Source: an uncultured Methanomassiliicoccaceae archaeon (GTDB lineage: Archaea > Thermoplasmatota > Thermoplasmata > Methanomassiliicoccales > Methanomethylophilaceae). Taken from it: DNA of 5,341 bases. The DNA lies in assembly GCA_945492685.1 (NCBI GenBank), contig CALYUZ010000076.1, forward strand, positions 1-5,341, written 5' to 3'. A program made the translations under genes and the position numbers. The notes under the pieces are model-generated. The model was given only the letters and a program-made list of their open reading frames with translations. It ran no database searches and was not told the origin of the DNA. This document shows positions 5,075 to 5,341 of this stretch, one piece after another; position 1 is the stretch's first letter; each line of letters opens with the position of its first letter.

Positions 5075-5341
5075 GCCGCTCGTCGCTGATGGTCCTCATA
5101 GTGATACTGAGCCTCTTCGGTCCCCTGTCCACAGACATGTACCTCTCCGGACTGCCGGTCATGGTGGATGAGTTCGGGACGAACGAGACGGTCATGAACA
5201 TCACACTCTATGCGTTCATGCTGTCGATGGCCGTCAGCACCCTGTTCCTCGGACCCATCAGCGACAAGTACGGGCGCAGGAAGACCCTTCTGGCTACCAT
5301 GGCGATCTACATCGTCTCGAGCTTCGCATGCTGCATCGCAC
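5071..5341 (+). CDS. Bcr/CflA-type MFS drug efflux transporter (partial, 3' end outside window)
   Basis: The frame is open from before 5071 to the window end and shows the N-terminal third of a Bcr/CflA exporter: a first membrane helix ending in FGPLSTDMYLSGLP, a second helix (ITLYAFMLSMAVSTLFL), then motif A, GPISDKYGRRKTLL, and the third helix. The family exports drugs such as bicyclomycin and chloramphenicol by proton antiport across the cytoplasmic membrane. No ATG, GTG or TTG lies at the expected start. CTG 5071 overlaps the marR stop as CTGA and would give LSRSSLMVLIVI; ATG 5089 would shorten the tail before helix 1 by six residues. Neither has a convincing ribosome site, though GAAGGCGAC lies about ten bases before CTG. 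Tight overlap with marR indicates one operon and a marR-controlled exporter. Confidence 0.8.
   Translation, partial: MSRSSLMVLIVILSLFGPLSTDMYLSGLPVMVDEFGTNETVMNITLYAFMLSMAVSTLFLGPISDKYGRRKTLLATMAIYIVSSFACCIA

Noticed and set aside
1..5341. tRNA or rRNA genes, CRISPR arrays, insertion sequences, amber-codon (pyrrolysine) genes
   Set aside because: No cloverleaf, rRNA-like segment, spacer-repeat array, transposase or internal in-frame TAG within a recognised gene was seen.

Overview
The window reads as methanogenic archaeal DNA, most likely from the Methanomassiliicoccales (gut or rumen Methanomethylophilaceae-type). The evidence is a corrinoid protein gene followed by a UroD-family methylcobamide:coenzyme M methyltransferase gene, archaeal TATA-type promoters, Shine-Dalgarno sites of the GGTGAT/GGAGG kind, an archaeal HTH_10 (Bat-type) regulator and moderately GC-rich genes separated by AT-richer gaps. 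The assignment comes from recognising families, not from a database search.

Layout. Positions 1-1362 (minus strand) hold a two-gene methyltransfer operon: a 214-residue B12-binding corrinoid protein (1362-718), then, 6 nt later, a methyltransferase whose first 237 residues are seen before the window ends. No substrate-specific MtmB/MtbB/MttB/MtaB-type gene lies between or upstream of them here. Positions 1363-1603 are a regulatory gap with an operator array, phased direct repeats and a hairpin. A 432-residue MFS permease follows (2902-1604, minus), then its promoter (about 2903-3046). Next come a 222-residue alpha/beta-hydrolase-fold protein (3715-3047, minus) and a 221-residue HTH_10 transcription regulator (4440-3775, minus). 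An AT-rich divergent gap (4441-4583) separates these from a plus-strand pair: a MarR-family gene with a one-base frameshift (4584-5074) and the start of a Bcr/CflA-type MFS drug exporter (from about 5071 to the window end).

The main result is a local regulon. The perfect 12-bp palindrome CGAACATGTTCG occurs exactly three times, at 1438-1449, 2978-2989 and 3755-3766. Each copy lies upstream of a different minus-strand gene (corrinoid operon, permease, hydrolase-like protein), and in each the palindrome is followed after exactly 9 bp by a TATA-like box. The HTH_10 gene lies next to one copy and its own promoter lacks the motif, so it is the best local candidate for the factor that binds it. The archaeal precedent is Bat, an HTH_10 protein acting at an element just upstream of the TATA box of bop.

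The hydrolase-like protein has Gly where the nucleophile Ser should be and Arg where the catalytic His should be, so it is probably a binding or sensing protein rather than an enzyme. Taken together, regulator, permease, pseudo-hydrolase and a corrinoid/CoM methyltransferase pair look like an inducible module for taking up and using a methylated compound. The substrate cannot be read from the sequence; a two-component MtsAB-like route for methylated sulfides is one candidate.
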